NCBI GenBank assembly: GCA_033439795.1
Contig: JAUTDP010000014.1
Coordinates: 1,054,001-1,118,000, forward strand
DNA length: 64,000 nucleotides
DNA from: Sordaria brevicollis
Lineage: Eukaryota > Ascomycota > Sordariomycetes > Sordariales > Sordariaceae
Direction: 5' to 3'
Position numbers and translations under genes: made by a program. Every line of letters begins with the position of its first letter. Within the stretch, counting starts at the first letter, position 1. The notes below the pieces were generated by a model. The model was not told the origin of the DNA. It saw only the letters and a list, made by a program, of their open reading frames with translations, and did not search any database. Shown piece after piece: positions 1 to 11,299 of the stretch.

Positions 1-479
1 TTAAAGCGTTAATAAGCTTCTTATTAATATAATTTATTAATAATATATAAAGAGAAATTTATTTAACGATACCTTTTATTATAAAGTAATCGGTTAATAT
101 TATAATAAATAAATTATATATATATAATTAGGTCCTAAGTTTTTTTATAATTTAAACGAAATATATAATTTCGAATTCGGAAGGGGTATATTAAATTTCG
201 GCTTTAATTAGGATTTTATTTAGAAATATAATTAGGAAAATTTAAATTAAAGGGATAGGAGCGCTTTCGGTTTAAATATAACCGTATTTTAAATAAAAGA
301 ATATAATATTAAATCTTCGTTTAAAAGAGCCGTCGATTTATAGGAAAATTAGGCGATTTAGGTCGAAATAATTTAAAATAATTCTTTCGTTATAAATAAT
401 ATATTAAAGAGTTTTAAATATTACCGTTTTAATAAAAATAGGTTTGAAATAAATTTTAACGTAATATATTATCCGTTGG

Positions 480-1300
480 GTTAATTTATTAGCTTTAATT
501 TTACTTAATTTCCGGCCAACGGCGAATAAAGAAACTTTTAATTTTAAAATAATTCAATAAATTAAGTATAATATATAATTAAATAACGTAAAAACCCAAA
601 TCTATTAATATATTATTCGAAGGATTTTAAATTATTTAAGAAAACGAAATTTCTAAATATTTAAATATAGTTTTTCGTAATTAAGAAATTAAAATTATTA
701 ATGTAGAATCCGAATAATTTAATATTTAAATATCCGAAATACGATTTTTTAGGCGAGAATACTATATTTTTAAACATAAATAACGCGAAAATAGCGTCTA
801 AATATTTAAAATAATTATTTATAGAATCGGAAGCAATTACGATATTATTAATATATACCCTATAATAAATTCGGTAGTCGCGGAAGAATATATTTATAAA
901 TTATTAAATATAAGCGGGGGTATTTTTAAATCCTATTTATACAACGGTAAATTACTCTAACCTTCGGTAAATAATAAAAGTAAACCGGTTGCGATATTTA
1001 TACTATATTTTAAATTAATAAAAAAAGGATATTACGTCGATAATTATAATAATAATTTTATTACGTATAAAGGTAATAATTTTATATTAAAGAAGTAGAA
1101 GGTAATTATTAAAGATTATAAAGCTATTTAATATTTGTAAATTAATGATTAAACGGCCCTTCGGTCCGTTTTTTATTTCTTTTTAAATAACGAAGACTAG
1201 ATATACGAAAAGCGTAATATATTTTACCCAATTTATTTTACCTTACTAATATAATTCGTTAAAAATTTTATTAATAATTACTTAATCTTTTTTATTTATA
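480..1300 (-). pseudogene. RIP-inactivated Ty3/Gypsy reverse transcriptase domain
   Basis: The minus-strand translation over about 860-680 reads VYINNIVIASDS followed by a segment ending FSPKKSYFGYLNIKLFGF. This matches the Ty3/Gypsy RT palm (YxDDI, then an LSPKK-type motif and a K-L-G-F segment). The catalytic YxDD is now YINN (841-855): both Asp codons have become Asn by G-to-A change, so catalysis would be lost even without the stops. Upstream on the same strand (about 1,050-960) an I-I-D-V-I-S-F-F segment fits the RT block that contains the first catalytic Asp. That Asp is still present here. Confidence 0.82.
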
Positions 1301-2899
1301 GGATATATTTTAATAGCGATTTTATAATTCTATTATCTTTTTATTAGTAGTACGCATATTATATTTTTTTTAAATATATTAATTAATCCTCCCTCCTTTT
1401 AGAATTTCGGAAATTTAATAATTAATTTAATTAACCTTCGTAATATACGCCTACTATTAGCGTAAATATAAACTCCTTCCTTAATTATCGATTTGGGGGC
1501 TTTTTTATTTATATAAATTCCTAAATTAAATTATTTATTTAACGTCTTCAATAAATCGGATTATTTTATAAGTAATAGATCGGAGGTAATTTCGGTAATT
1601 ATATAAATTATATTAATATTAATAATTAAGGGTTTAATATCGATTTCGATATTTATTAGAATATAATACGTTTTATATATAATAAAAGTAATTTCGGCTA
1701 TAAATAGCGTAAGATTGTTATAAAATAGGTATAAAATTTGAATTATTATTACCGTTTTATAAATATTTATTTAATTTGAAGTAAAATATCTATTTACCGT
1801 ATATTTAATAATTATACCGATTCTTTATTTCTACGAGATTATTATATCGGCGTTAATTATATTTTTTATTAAAATTATACGTAGAAAGCGTACGTCTATT
1901 ACCGTATTAACGATATTAAAGTAGGAGGAATCGAAGAGAAAATTCCGATTTTTAGGTAAAGTAATATAATTTACCGGGATTATATACTCTTTTTTAGGGC
2001 GGAGGGTAATTTTCTTTTTTATTATAATTTTTTAGGTATAATAATATAAAGGCTTTAAAATATTAAATAAAATATTAAAATTATTTTGTAAGAGTACGAT
2101 TTTCATTTTATAATAATCGATTTTAATTTATTAAGAATAAAGAAAGGAATTTATAAATAATAATATAGGCTCTAATTTATTTATTACCTACTTAATTACT
2201 TTTATTTTTAATAAAGTAAAAGTACTACGAATATTTTTTTTTATTAAATATATTGTAAATATAATTTATTCGGATAATATAATAAATTTACTATTAACGT
2301 CTTTAATTCGAATAATATATTTTATATTAATTAAATATTCGAAGGTAATTAAAAATTTATAATTAATACTTATTTTAACCGCGCCGGGATTTATATAGAT
2401 TTCGACCTCTTCAAATTTTCATATAACCTTTATTAAAACTTTTAGGTAAATAAAATTGGCGAAAGGTCTTTACTTCGAAAAATCGTTTTATTATAGAATA
2501 ATTTCTTTAAATTAAAATAGGATTATAATAATATAATTAACCGGGTCGATATTTTTATTTTTAGGGTAAAAATTTAAATATTCGAATAAACGGTTATAGG
2601 AAGAATAAAATTCATTATAACTAATATACTTATTAAAAATATTATTTATACGAATAACGGGGATAATATTTTCGTATTCCGATTTAAAAGCGTAGGTTTT
2701 TAAATAATTATACTTAATTATAAATATATCGAATTTTATTAAATATTTAAAATAAATTAATTCGCTATTATATATATAGTAGATCGATCTATCCGAAGTA
2801 TAGTTATTATTTAAATTTCTTCCGATAAAATTAATAATTTCGTCTTCTTTTATATAATTTATATAATCCTTATTCCTCTTATAATCTTTACTATAATTA

Positions 2900-5100
2900 C
2901 GATTATTATTATAATTATAAGTATTAATCGGACGATAAATAAGTAGATTATTACGGTTATAATTACAAAAGTTGCGGGTACGGGAACCGTCGCGGTCGTA
3001 ATTACTTCGAAAGGCGTTATAATCGCGGTTACTATTATAATTGCGATTATTACTACGATTATAGGTAGAATGGTTACGGTTGCGATTATACGTAATATAA
3101 TTAGAAAAATTATTAATAAAACTATATTTACTATAAGCTATTAAACGAAGAATAGTATATTTATTTTTAATAATTTATATATATAAATCGGCGGTATTAT
3201 TAATTAGGAGGTTAGGAATTAGAATTTTAATATTAATATTAAAACGGTTTTAAATTTATATTAATATTCCGTAATAATCGTCCCTATTTTTAAATATAAT
3301 ATTTATAATTCGAATTAAACGGAATTATTTAAATAAAAAATTAACGGTTATATTTTCGTTTTTAAAAATATAATATAAGGTAAATCGTCCCTTAGTAAAT
3401 TTACGAATAGTTATAATTATATCCGGTATAAATTTAATTATTAACGTTCCTATAAAATTATTAAATATAATTAATTTAATACGCCTTTTAAGGGTAAATT
3501 AATTATACTATTATATATAAATAGCGCTTTATAAAAAAAGGGGTTATATATAGATTAATTATTTATTAATATAATTGCGGAGGTTATTAATAATTAAAAT
3601 ATAAAGATAATCGGCGAATATACTAGCGTTTATAAAAATTATATTTAAACCGGTTTTAATTATACTTATATTGTTAGGGTCGTCGGTAAAGGGGTTAAAA
3701 GTATCGATCTCCTTATATTTAAAGCGGGGTTTATTATTATTAATATTAGGAATAGGTTTAAAGAAAGTAAATTTATAAGAGTTATAGCGGCCTTTATATA
3801 TATATTTATTTAAATTTATTCCGTCGTTATTATTATCGCCGGGATTATTATTAAAGTTATTAATAAGAGCGTAATTACGTAGGGTATTAAGTAATCCGTT
3901 AATTCCTTCCGTAATTTTATTATAATTTTTAATATTCTTAAAATAAATAATAATTTTATTAAACGATTTAAAAGAAAAAGTAGGGGGAAAATAGAAAAGG
4001 TTAATAAATACGAAAATATTTTTAATTTTATTAGGGTTATTAGTTATAAAGTTAATTAAGACTTTTAATTATTTTAATTTACGAATTTCGTATTCCGTGT
4101 AGGCCTTTTTTCTAATTATTTTATATATATTTTCAATAAATAAATTAAAATATATATAAAAATAAATACGTTTTGCGTAACGAATACGTATAGTTTCCAA
4201 ATACCGTTTATTAACTTCGGCGTAGCGTTTAAATATTTTATTTTAGCGTTTTATTATATAGTAAATATCTTTATTTCTTTTTTCTTAATATTTAATTTAA
4301 TTTTCTATTATTTTAAAAACTTTAATTTTATAATCTTTAATATTGTTAATTTATTCTATAAAATTTTCTTCATTAATTTTAATATTAGGATAGAGTAATT
4401 TAATTAAATAAGGATCGATATAATTAGGGTCGAAATTAATAAATTTATTACGGGGGCGGTATAATTTGTTATTAAATAACTTTTCGCAAAGAATTTTAAT
4501 TTTCTTTAGGATATCTTTATTATAACGAAAATAAGGAAAGATATCGAAATATATATAGTTTTTCTTATTTTCGATATAAATTTAATACCGTTTACGGGCG
4601 TTTATAGAAATGAGGAAATCGTCGGAAAGAAAATTACCGTTACGGATAATTATAATATTAAATATATTAGAGGAATAGTTAGGAAATTAGCCGGGTATAT
4701 TTATTAAATCTTTAATTAATCCTTTACTTTTATTTTTACCTTTTAGGGCGGTTATAATTTCGAAATAATTACTTTTAAATTTTAATATATATTAATTGAA
4801 AGTATTTATTTATATAGAATAATTATAACGAAGTTTTATAATATAATTATTGACCTTTTATAAACCGTTTTCGTAATAAATAAGATATTTATTAATATAA
4901 ATAAGGTTATTATTAATATATTTAAAATATTTATTAAAAATTATTATACGTCGGTTTACCTTCTTTCTTTCTAAATTAATAAAATTAAATTTCTATTATA
5001 ATTTTTTCTAAATTAAACGTTTAAATATATTACTTTTTCCCTCGCTATCCTTATTATTAAGGCCTTCGGAATCGTTACGGTTTAAAATAACGGTATCGTA
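2900..5100 (-). pseudogene. Gag-like remnant of the left Gypsy element
   Basis: The minus strand has a long decayed coding frame. From about 4,110 to 3,840 it reads as a near-continuous acidic/aromatic protein with a single stop. At about 3,120-2,900 it turns into a basic Asn-Arg-Tyr-rich stretch ending in a single Cys-containing segment (R-N-F-C-N-Y-N). The position upstream of RT and the switch to a basic C-terminus fit a Gag nucleocapsid, but a full CCHC spacing cannot be recovered. Assignment to Gag is inference from position. Confidence 0.5.
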
Positions 5101-5816
5101 ATCGATACGTAATAAAACGTATTTATTAAATATAGTAGGAAATATTAAATTTTTAAGGGGAATAATATTAGAAAAGGGTTATTAAAATAATTTTTAAAAG
5201 GAAATAAGGTATTAATTATTAAAGAAATAATACTACCGATTAATCTTATTTTAAAGGTCGTAAAACGGAAAATAGAATTATTCTCGTAATTATAATTAAA
5301 ATCGAATCGGATTTACGAATTTAAACGACGGTAAAATTACGTAATATTGTAATAAAGACCAATTAAAGCGGTCTACTATTAATCGGGTAATTAAATATTA
5401 AAACTATTTAAACGGTCGAAATTATAAATACTTGCGATTAAGGCCAATATTTTTCAAAAAGAGCGGCGTAAGCCGGTATCTTCGGGAAGATTTTTATTAA
5501 CTATAATAATTTAATTAATAAAAAAATTAACGTACGATTAAAAAGGGTATTAATAATAAAATTAAAATATTAATAAAAAAGGAAATAAGAAGAATAGGAA
5601 AATAAAAAGCCGTAAACGCTATTGAAAGTAAATTATATATTATTTTAAATTACTCTTAACGTCGAAGTTTAAATAAAATTCGGATTAAGGTAATATTAAA
5701 TATTTTTATACGTTAACCGATATAATATCGACGTAAACGCGATAGTATAAAATAATAGAAGCGGAGTAATCGTAATATTATTAAAACAATCATTTAAAAT
5801 AAATTAATAAGCGATT

Positions 5817-6030
5817 ATAATATAAATAAAAAGCGTTATTAAAATTAACCGTTTAAAATAAATAAATAAAATAATTAATAAAATGGGCGAATTAAAGCGG
5901 GTATTATTAAAATTACCGTTTAATATAAATAAATAAATAATCGACGAAATTAGTAAATTAAAACGGGCGTCGTTAAAATTAGCCGTTTAAAATAAATAGG
6001 CAAAATAATCGATAAGATTGGTAAATTCGT
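5817..6030. repeat. 67-bp tandem repeat, three copies
   Basis: Three imperfect direct copies start near 5,829, 5,896 and 5,963. Each has a ttaaaatta core followed by ccgttta and a run of aataaata. They differ mainly by C-T and G-A changes. They sit in what would be the 5' leader of the minus-strand Gypsy element, just inside its putative LTR island. No coding role is visible. Confidence 0.7.
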
Positions 6031-6179
6031 AACAACGTTAGCGAATTTACTAAAGGGGTTATAAAGAATATATTACTTACGATAGTTATTAAACGTTAAA
6101 TTACAATTACTAAATAATAGGGTAATACTACAATGCGTTATAACAATTTATAATATTAAAAAGAAAATAATATAAAAAA

Positions 6180-6350
6180 GGAGAGAGCGAGCCGCAAGCT
6201 GCGCCTGTAGGGAATCTTTTTAAAGAAGGATTCCGACCTAATATTTAAAGTGGGTCCCCGACCGTCCGCCGGGCGGCTGCCAGGCATACGCCCGTTAGTT
6301 TGCCGGCTGGCCGGTCCTATTAGGGTATGGCGCCTATGGCTTGCCATGCC
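6180..6350. other. GC-rich RIP-poor island, possible LTR of left Gypsy element
   Basis: This segment of about 170 bp has ordinary GC content inside TA-rich sequence. It contains a hairpin at 6,209-6,232 (GGAATC and GATTCC arms) and several GC palindromes (ccgccgggcgg, gccggctggccgg). Read on the minus strand it is followed by a CT-rich run and a T-rich stretch, as in many LTR promoter/R regions. It lies just upstream of the minus-strand Gag/Pol remnant. No second copy is found in the window, so LTR identity is unproven. Confidence 0.35.
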
Positions 6351-6389
6351 TCCCTATTTAATCAATTAATCTAGTATATGTACATAAAA

Positions 6390-7178
6390 TCCATACTTCC
6401 GTATCACTTACCCTTCGAATTTCGAATTTTAATAACCGTATTGCGCGTATTTAGTTTCGATTTAGTAGCTCCTTTCGCTATATAAATATATTTGGTAATA
6501 TTAACATTACGACGTCCATATTTATACGTAATAAAATAGTAAATAAGGGATTAAAAAAGAAGAGGTTTAAATCGATTATTAATTTAATATTAGAAAATTA
6601 TTATAAAAAGAAAGATATTAAGTACGAAGTAGAAAAGGAAGGTAAAATAGGAAAGAGGTTAATATACGACGAATTAATTAAATTATATAAATATATAAAT
6701 AAGTAATAATATAAAAATTACCGTAATAGGAATTCGTATTATTTTTATTACGTATTCCCTAATTAGAAATATTATTATTTTATTATTAGTAAATAGATTA
6801 GGGAATAGGTTACTACTATTATAATATAGAAGGTTACATTAACGTCGCCGCCCGTTAAAATAATATCCGTATAGTTTAAGCCTTACGATCGTTATAGTAA
6901 TAATTATTAAATTTAGATTAATATTACTATATTTAGTTAAAATAGTCTTTAGTAATTTTATCCTTCATATATAGTAGGTAAGCGCGGTTATTAGCCCCCC
7001 TAAATATTTAATTTTACGTTCTAAAATAATTATTAATAAGCGAACGGCAACGCGTATAATATTATTAGCGCTAATAGTACTCTAATATAATTTACCCTGC
7101 CCGCGTAATTTATTACGTTTCCTTTTACTAATTATAGGGGTATAGGGATGGGGACTATAGCGCCTGCTTTAATTAATG
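6390..7178. repeat. 0.78-kb direct repeat, copy 1
   Basis: This sequence is collinear with 16,180-16,968 at an offset of about 9,790, starting at cttacccttcgaattt and ending at gcgcctgctttaattaa. The two copies differ almost wholly by C-T and G-A transitions. Both end at the same base, next to sequence of the 2.38-kb Tc1/mariner-like unit: an inverted terminus here, the start of a full unit at copy 2. I see no protein family. It could be the end of a larger element or an LTR-like repeat. Confidence 0.8.
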
Positions 7179-7240
7179 CTGTACTTTGTAAATACTATGT
7201 TAGTCCCCACTCTAGTTTAACCGCCACGTAATATATATAT
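7179..7240 (-). mobile_element. Fragment of the Tc1/mariner-like unit's terminus, inverted
   Basis: The sequence gctgtactttgtaaatac through ccccactctagtttaaccgccacgt is the reverse complement of the right end of the 2.38-kb unit (about 19,290-19,345 and 21,665-21,717). Similarity covers about 50-55 bp and then stops. It abuts the 0.78-kb repeat exactly where copy 2 of that repeat abuts the left end of the first full unit. Confidence 0.72.
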
Positions 7241-7467
7241 AATGTAAAAACTTTATAATTTAACGATTAAAAACCTTCAAACTATTATATTATTATTAAA
7301 TTTGAGGGTATTTATATTTTAATTATTATTTTATAACCGTATAGATCCCCTATATTAAATAAGGCTTATGTTAAAAGGTAAAAATAATTAGGCACTTTTT
7401 AATCCCTATTAAATATAATTTGCGCCCAGTATTATTATTCTAATTCCTATTATACCTTTTAAACGCT

Positions 7468-7472
7468 CTTAT
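7468..7472. other. Left target-site duplication CTTAT
   Basis: CTTAT immediately precedes the 5' LTR. Its twin at 14924-14928 immediately follows the 3' LTR. Five bases is a usual Ty3/Gypsy integrase stagger. Confidence 0.85.
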
Positions 7473-7723
7473 TATTATGGGGCTGATGCCCGTAGCTGAG
7501 TTTGACTAGCACTACCAATCGTGCCGCTAGACGGTCCGCTAGTCGGGCTGCTAGTCGCGGTCCTTGCCGCTACGGCAAGCGGAGTGGCCCGTACCCAATC
7601 CTCAAAAGGATAGTTAGCTAATACCGCCCAAAAGGCGCTTCCCTTCCTCCTTTTTCCTCTTCGTAGAACTTTATCGATTTATTAAGACTTAATATCTATA
7701 CCAATTATACTATACTCTTTATA
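7473..7723 (+). repeat. 5' LTR of the Gypsy element
   Basis: This is a 251-bp terminal repeat. It begins tattatggggctgatg, where the expected TG has become TA in both LTRs as RIP would cause. In the 3' copy it ends in ttaca, so TG...CA termini are inferred. It keeps much more GC than the internal region. Confidence 0.9.
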
Positions 7724-7829
7724 TTAAGTTCTATTATTTAAAAAGCGGATAGAAGAAGCAAATTTAATAAGCGGATAGTAATTTTATAAGCGGAAGACTA
7801 ATAGCTTTAAGCGCGGTATTGTAGTATTT

Positions 7830-8720
7830 TCTTTAATACTATAATTAGATTTAACGATATAGATATTAACGATGTAAAGGAGTTTTACGATTCCTAAAAC
7901 GGTATATTAAATAATAATAGTAATAGCGAAAACCTAATTAAAAGTTTAATTAAAACCCTTAAAAGTAGTATAACCTTTAAGGATTATATTAAATCCTTTT
8001 TATTTAATATTACCCTTATTTCTAATACCCTTACCCCCTATTTAGATTTCGGAATTATTAAATACTCTATTCGTAAAAAGAAATCCCCTTTTAAGATTTT
8101 AATTAATAATAATTCCGACAATAATACGAATTTAACTCCTTATTATAAAAAATAATTAAAATTCCCTAAATAAGACGGCTAACCCTATACCTTTAGCTTT
8201 TTTTTTAATAAATTCGTTACGGTATATAATAGTAATATTAAATAAGGATTTTGTAATAACCCGAATACTATTTAATACGAAATTATTAATACGCTTTTTA
8301 CCGAATATAGTTAATAATTAAAAGGATTTTAAACCGCCGTAATTATACGCGGTAAGGAAGATCCAATTAAATTCCTCGAATAAATTCGTACGATTTTCGG
8401 TTCTTATTAAAATTAAAAAATAACCCTCAATAAATTTGCCCGTATATATTAAAAGGATAGCGAATTATTCGCTACCTTCTTAATTAATTTTAATAATAAA
8501 ATATTTAAAGTAAGCGGTTATTTATAAGAGAATTCCGCTAAATTGGATTATTTCTACTACGCTCTTAATAAAAAATAGTATAATAAAATATTTATAATTA
8601 CTTTTTTTAATAATTATTATAAATATTTTAAATAATTTTAATATTATATATTTAAATACGAGTAAATAATAGAATTTAAGGAGGATTACCGTCGATATTA
8701 ATATAATTAGAAAGGTAAAA
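7830..8720 (+). pseudogene. Gag remnant of the Gypsy element
   Basis: A plus-strand frame decays through this stretch. Recognisable pieces include a PYTFSFFFNKF segment near 8,180, a GKEDPIKFLE segment near 8,350 and a SELFATFLINFNNKI segment near 8,460. These fit capsid regions of fungal Ty3/Gypsy Gag proteins (a basic F-x-G-x-x-x-x-F-x-F-x-x start, then a helical core). Internal stops are nearly all TAA or TAG where Gln is plausible. It is followed by the CCHC knuckle at 8,999. Confidence 0.75.
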
Positions 8721-8998
8721 TTAAAAATAACGGACTTTATATCTCCGGCGCTACCTTTATTAATTATTTTACTATTCTTTATACTTTACGTATTATACCC
8801 CGTCCTATTCCTATAATTTTTATTTAATGTTTAATCGACGTAAATAGAAATATTATTATAAATATTATACGTATAATTTATAATCGAAGTAGATGAAATT
8901 GAAGCGGTTTTAATATAAACGCTTCTACTTCCGCCTTTACTAAGCGCGCTAAATAGGTATTGGATAAAGAACGTTAATATTATCGAAATAATAACTTA

Positions 8999-9040
8999 TA
9001 TATACGCTATAACGTTTCCGGATATTATATTTTAGTCTAT
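8999..9040 (+). other. CCHC zinc knuckle with all ligands mutated to Tyr
   Basis: The plus-strand translation reads Y-I-R-Y-N-V-S-G-Y-Y-I-L-V-Y. The Tyr residues at positions 1, 4, 9 and 14 have exactly the C-x2-C-x4-H-x4-C spacing of a Gag nucleocapsid knuckle. Cys to Tyr (TGC/TGT to TAT) and His to Tyr (CAC/CAT to TAT) are the changes RIP makes at TpG and CpA. Confidence 0.75.
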
Positions 9041-9239
9041 TTGTATTAGCCAACCGTCCCCCCTTCTTTTAGCGGAATATATATTTAAATTACCGCTATT
9101 AAAGTCCCTCCGCTCTTAGAAGACGATGACGATAACGAGGCTTATAATTCCGCCCCCGAATAGTAAATAAAAGTTTAATTCCGGTATAAAATTAGGCTTT
9201 AAAGCCGGAAATAAAAGTATTAAATAAGATAGAGGATTT

Positions 9240-11140
9240 TAAATTAAAAATAAAAATAGAATTTACTTTAATTCTATTTATTATTAATAATTGTAATTTA
9301 TTCTATATTTTCGTCGACGAAGGTTATTAATATTATACTATAATTAATAAAAAAATTATTAAAGAATTTTAAATCTTAATTATCCCTATTTTACTTTATA
9401 TTGTAAAAAGAGCGTTTATTATTATAAAGGGAATTTTTATCTAAAATATAATCCAATTCCTAACCGAAGTAAATAGTTATATTTATTTTATTTACGCCTA
9501 TATTATCCTATTATTCGAATTCCTTATTATATTAGATAAACCTTAATTTAAAGTTATATAAATATATTCTATCCTTTACGAAAAGCGTTTATTTATAGGC
9601 GTTATTAATTATTAGGTTTTTTATATTAACGGAGAATAAATATTTAATATACCGTTTATTACTGATTTAAAATCTATTATATATATTTTAATTACTACTT
9701 TTATAAATTATATTCGTAAGTTAAAAAAGGAATTCGGTAATCGAATAATTAAAGAAATTATTTTCGCGGTTAATTTAAAAGACGTCGAAAAGGCGTTAAA
9801 ATTAAAGAAAGTATATACCGAAGTAAAATTAAAGGCGAAAATCCTTAAAAAATATTACAATTTAATATTATTTTAAATAAAGGAGAATACCGATAAATTA
9901 AACCTTTATTATCCTAGTGTAGATTATAAAATTGTAATTAAAAAGGATAAAAACGGTAAAGAATTCCTTATCCTATTCGGACTACTTTATAATATAATAA
10001 GGGAAAAATTCTTAATTCTTAAAAAGATATTAAAGGACTTATTGGATAAGGGGTTTATCCGAATTAGTAATTTAAAAGCGGGGGCCCTAATTTTATTTAT
10101 ATATAAATCCGGAGGTAAATTCCGCTTTTATTATAATTATTATATATTTAATACTATTATGAGAATAGACCGCTATTTATTACCGTTAATTAAAAATATA
10201 TTCCGTACTTTAAAAGGGATAAAGTAATATATTAAAGTAAATATTATATAAATTTTCTATAAAATTCGTATAATAGAAGGAGAGGAGGGGAAAATAATAT
10301 TTTGGACGCGGTATAGGTCATTCGAATAGTTAATTATATTATTTAGGTTAAATAAAACGCCGGTTATATTTTAATAGTATATTAATTATATCCTTTGCGA
10401 TTATTTAAATTCGTTTTATATTATTTATATAAATAATATATTTATTTATTCTTCTAACTCCCTAGAAAATTACGAATAAAAGGTATATTTAATCCTTATT
10501 AAATTATTAAAAGCTAGCCTCTATTTAGATTTAAATAAGTATAAATTTAATATAAAAAAGGTTAAATATTTAAATTTTATTATCTATATTAGCGTTAGTA
10601 TATAAGTTAACCCTAAGAAAATTAAGGTAATTTTAAATTAGCTTCCCTCTACCTCTTAAAAGGGTATATAGAACTTCCTAAAGTTTATTAATTATTATTA
10701 TATATTTATTCCCTAATTTTTAAAAATAATTACCCCCCTATTAAAATTAATTAATAAAGGGGTTGCCTTTAAATAAATTAAAGAGTATAAGAGCGCCTTT
10801 CAATTTTTAAAAATTTTTATTTATAAAAACTCCAATTTTAATGGAATTTAACCTAAATAAAAAAATATTTTTAAAAATGGATTATAATAAATTTACCCTA
10901 AGCGGGGTTATTTCCTAAAAAATAAACGAAGACGGTAAAAATATAATTCGTAAAGTTATAAATTTCTATTCCTAAAAGCTTAACCCTACCGAATAGAATT
11001 ACCCTATTTATAATAAAGAAATATTTATTATTATTAATTATTTAAAGTAATAATCGGTAGAATTACGGAGCTATAAATTATTTACTATTTTAATAAATTA
11101 TCGGAACTTCGAATATTTTATAAAATTAAAGAAATTTTCG
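9240..11140 (+). pseudogene. Pol remnant: protease, reverse transcriptase, RNase H
   Basis: A protease-like start (V-D-E-G context near 9,310) precedes an RT. A near-open stretch of 61 codons at 10,042-10,227 reads DKGFIRISNLKAGALILF and then FRFYYNYYIFNTIMRIDRY. This matches the Ty3/Gypsy L-x-KG-F-I-R-x-S-x-S-P-x-x-A and DYR-x-LN-x-x-T-x-x-x-RYPLP blocks. The YxDD box is YINN at 10,426-10,437, with both Asp changed to Asn. RNase H follows (FYS-x-KLNPTE near 10,970, then Y-P-I-Y-N-K-E), in the family's usual order. Confidence 0.85.
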
Positions 11141-11299
11141 GAATAGTAAATACGGTAAGCGGAATATTTTTCCCGGTTTAACTTCTAAATTAAATATAAG
11201 CCCAATAAAGATAGAATAATCTTTGACGCCCTCTTTCGATAAAATTAAAATATACCTACAAATTAAAACCGCAAAGCGTAGGATATTTAAATAATACCG

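Larger units (their letters stand above)
1..6170 (-). mobile_element. Degenerate Ty3/Gypsy retrotransposon, truncated by window edge
   Basis: On the minus strand a Gag-like region (about 5,100-3,150), an Asn/Arg/Tyr-rich basic stretch (about 3,120-2,900) and a reverse transcriptase (about 1,300-480) follow one another. That is the Gag to Pol order of an LTR retrotransposon. RNase H and integrase would lie to the left, largely outside the window, so the element is open at that side. A GC-rich island at 6,180-6,350 may be its 5' LTR, but no partner LTR is visible. All frames are broken by RIP-type stops. The right boundary is inference. Confidence 0.75.

Noticed and set aside
6156..6347. 63-codon minus-strand open frame
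   Set aside because: It only reflects the GC-rich island; no start context, no family, no partner exons.
10042..10227. 61-codon plus-strand open frame as an independent gene
   Set aside because: It is the best-preserved piece of the Gypsy reverse transcriptase and not a gene on its own.
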